Part shown: one piece after another, positions 5,349 to 6,545 of the stretch | Position numbering within the stretch: position 1 is the first letter of the stretch | Layout: each line of letters begins with the position of its first letter | Assembly (NCBI GenBank): GCA_001828445.1 | Contig: MHYJ01000020.1 | Coordinates: 5,604 to 12,148, forward strand | Origin: Planctomycetes bacterium RBG_16_43_13 | Lineage (GTDB): Bacteria > Planctomycetota > MHYJ01 | DNA length: 6,545 bases | Reading direction: 5' to 3' | Notes under the pieces: generated by a model | What the model saw: only the letters and a program-made list of their open reading frames with translations | Database searches by the model: none | What the model was told of the DNA's origin: nothing | Translations under genes and position numbers: made by a program

Positions 5349-6545
5349 ATGGTAGAAATGGAGAAACTGGTCTCGCTCTGCAAACGGCGGGGGTTTATAT
5401 TCCAGTCGAGCGAGATTTACGGCGGCACCGGCTCGTGCTGGGACTACGGCCCACTCGGCGTGGAGTTGAAGAATAATATAAAACGTCTCTGGTGGCGGGA
5501 CAACGTCCATAGAAGGAGCGATATGGTCGGGCTTGATGCATCTATACTGATGCACCCGAAGGTCTGGGAGGCGAGTGGACACGTCAGCGGGTTTAATGAC
5601 CCGATGGTTGACTGCAAAGATTGTAAAGCACATTTGCGTACCGACCAATTGGCTCGCGTTATGGCATGCTCTAATTGCCCTTATCAATTTGTTAATGGGT
5701 TTAATTTATCCACTGGAAAGCTTTTTTTAGAAACCTATAAAATCCCTATTTCTCCAGACATACCTCAACAGTGTCCAAAGTGCTCCTCAAAAGGTAAGTG
5801 GATAACTATCAAAGAATTTTGTGGGAAATGTGTTTCTACAAATATAACTCAACCCCGCCAATTCAACCTGATGTTCAAGACCTTTATGGGACCTGCCGAG
5901 GATAGTGCCTCATTAACATACCTCCGCCCCGAGACCGCACAGGGCATATTCGTAAATTTCGAGAACGTCCTCCAGACCTCGCGGAAGAAGCTCCCCTTCG
6001 GCATTGCACAAATCGGCAAATCGTTCCGCAACGAAATCACGCCCGGCAACTTCATCTTCCGCTCACGCGAGTTCGAGCAGATGGAGATAGAGTATTTCGT
6101 AAAGAAAGGCACGGACGAGGAACATCACAAGAAGTGGATTGACGAGCGCCTCAACTGGTATAAAAAATACGGCATCCATAAGGCAAATCTCCACCTTCGA
6201 GAGCATAGCAAGGACGAACTCGCCCACTACGCTAAGGCATGCACCGACATAGAATACAACTTCCCGATGGGCTTCTCAGAACTTGAGGGAATTGCGAATA
6301 GGCAGGACTTCGACCTCCAGCAACACGCAAAATTCAGCGGCAAGGAACTAAAATATTTTGACGAAGAGACGAAGGAACACATAACACCCTTCGTCATAGA
6401 ACCCTCTGCAGGCGTTGACCGCTCTGTGCTGGCATTCCTGCTCGACGCATATTTTGAGGAGGAAGTACGAGGAGAGAAGCGGGTCGTCCTAAAATTTCAC
6501 AACGAGGTAGCACCCATAAAAATAGCAGTGTTACCACTACTAAAA
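5349..6545 (+). CDS. glyQS: Glycyl-tRNA synthetase, bacterial alpha2 type, 3'-truncated by the window
   Basis: A class II synthetase that charges tRNA-Gly with glycine in the cytoplasm. The 399 residues visible cover the N-terminal part and the catalytic core; the anticodon-binding domain lies beyond the window. Conserved blocks: [13 protein letters not shown] and [13 protein letters not shown] (about 11-43), [23 protein letters not shown] (about 67-89), PRQFNLMF (169-176), RPETAQG (193-199), motif 2 [21 protein letters not shown] (226-246), and motif 3 [18 protein letters not shown] (351-368). Residues E195, E246, E351 and S353 fit positions known to read glycine in Thermus. It is close in pattern to Bacillus and Thermus enzymes. 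Unusual: four CxxC pairs (89/92, 107/110, 142/145, 158/161) where relatives usually have one zinc site, within an AT-rich insert. The start at 5349 is favoured by the promoter; an ATG at 5358 is possible. Confidence 0.95.
   Translation, partial: MVEMEKLVSLCKRRGFIFQSSEIYGGTGSCWDYGPLGVELKNNIKRLWWRDNVHRRSDMVGLDASILMHPKVWEASGHVSGFNDPMVDCKDCKAHLRTDQLARVMACSNCPYQFVNGFNLSTGKLFLETYKIPISPDIPQQCPKCSSKGKWITIKEFCGKCVSTNITQPRQFNLMFKTFMGPAEDSASLTYLRPETAQGIFVNFENVLQTSRKKLPFGIAQIGKSFRNEITPGNFIFRSREFEQMEIEYFVKKGTDEEHHKKWIDERLNWYKKYGIHKANLHLREHSKDELAHYAKACTDIEYNFPMGFSELEGIANRQDFDLQQHAKFSGKELKYFDEETKEHITPFVIEPSAGVDRSVLAFLLDAYFEEEVRGEKRVVLKFHNEVAPIKIAVLPLLK
5634..5849 (+). other. Cys-rich, T-ending-codon segment inside glycyl-tRNA synthetase
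   Basis: Residues about 96-167 replace the usual shorter linker between the first CxxC and PRQFNLMF. All four Phe codons here are ttt, whereas the following part of the gene uses about 16 ttc against 4 ttt. Gln, Asn, Pro and Ser codons also shift to caa, aat, cct and tct. The segment adds CSNC, CPKC and CGKC to the CKDC just before it, enough for two zinc ribbons. The reading frame is intact on both sides, so it is an in-frame insert or a recombined patch, not a frameshift. Confidence 0.65.

Noticed and set aside
5301..5687. Minus-strand open frame of 128 codons opposite glycyl-tRNA synthetase
   Set aside because: It lies antisense to strongly conserved synthetase sequence and has no initiation signals or recognisable domain.

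Overview
The window looks like a chromosomal segment from an uncultured bacterium. The strongest clue is the partial glycyl-tRNA synthetase at the right end, which is the bacterial alpha2 (single-chain) type. I cannot name the phylum. The left, right and minus-strand genes mostly favour C-ending codons. The middle stretch (about 2108-3900) and a short piece inside glycyl-tRNA synthetase are clearly AT-richer and favour T/A-ending codons, which points to mosaic ancestry.

Layout: (1) 1-969, plus strand, 5'-truncated AAA ATPase of the Vps4/katanin/spastin type. (2) 971-2107, plus, exported protein with a PsbP/DUF1795-like front half and about five TPR repeats; it starts one base after the ATPase stop, so the two are probably co-transcribed. 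(3) 2108-2240, intergenic, ending in a near-perfect sigma70 promoter and a perfect Shine-Dalgarno for a 61-aa orphan protein (2241-2426). (4) 2423-3184, minus, a stand-alone proteasome-like Ntn hydrolase whose stop codon overlaps that of the small gene. (5) 3302-3895, plus, a Nuc-type phospholipase D-family nuclease with a lipoprotein-like N-terminus. (6) 5219-3904, minus, a two-gene unit of unrecognised proteins (327 and 106 aa) joined by an SD that overlaps the first gene's stop. (7) 5349-6545, plus, glycyl-tRNA synthetase cut by the window end.

No single pathway joins all the genes. The ATPase and TPR pair looks like a host operon. The middle block (orphan, Ntn hydrolase, PLD nuclease) looks like accessory cargo, each gene with its own promoter. 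A recurring regulatory theme is that three genes (Ntn hydrolase, PLD nuclease, glycyl-tRNA synthetase) have a TATAAT-like -10 ending only 8-10 nt before the ATG and no SD. This predicts leaderless or nearly leaderless mRNAs.

The most notable items are the Vps4-like ATPase in a bacterial setting, the Cys-rich insertion of foreign codon style inside glycyl-tRNA synthetase, the compact Ntn hydrolase with a Thr right after the initiator Met, and the leaderless promoter pattern. I saw no CRISPR array, tRNA, rRNA, insertion sequence or convincing terminator.
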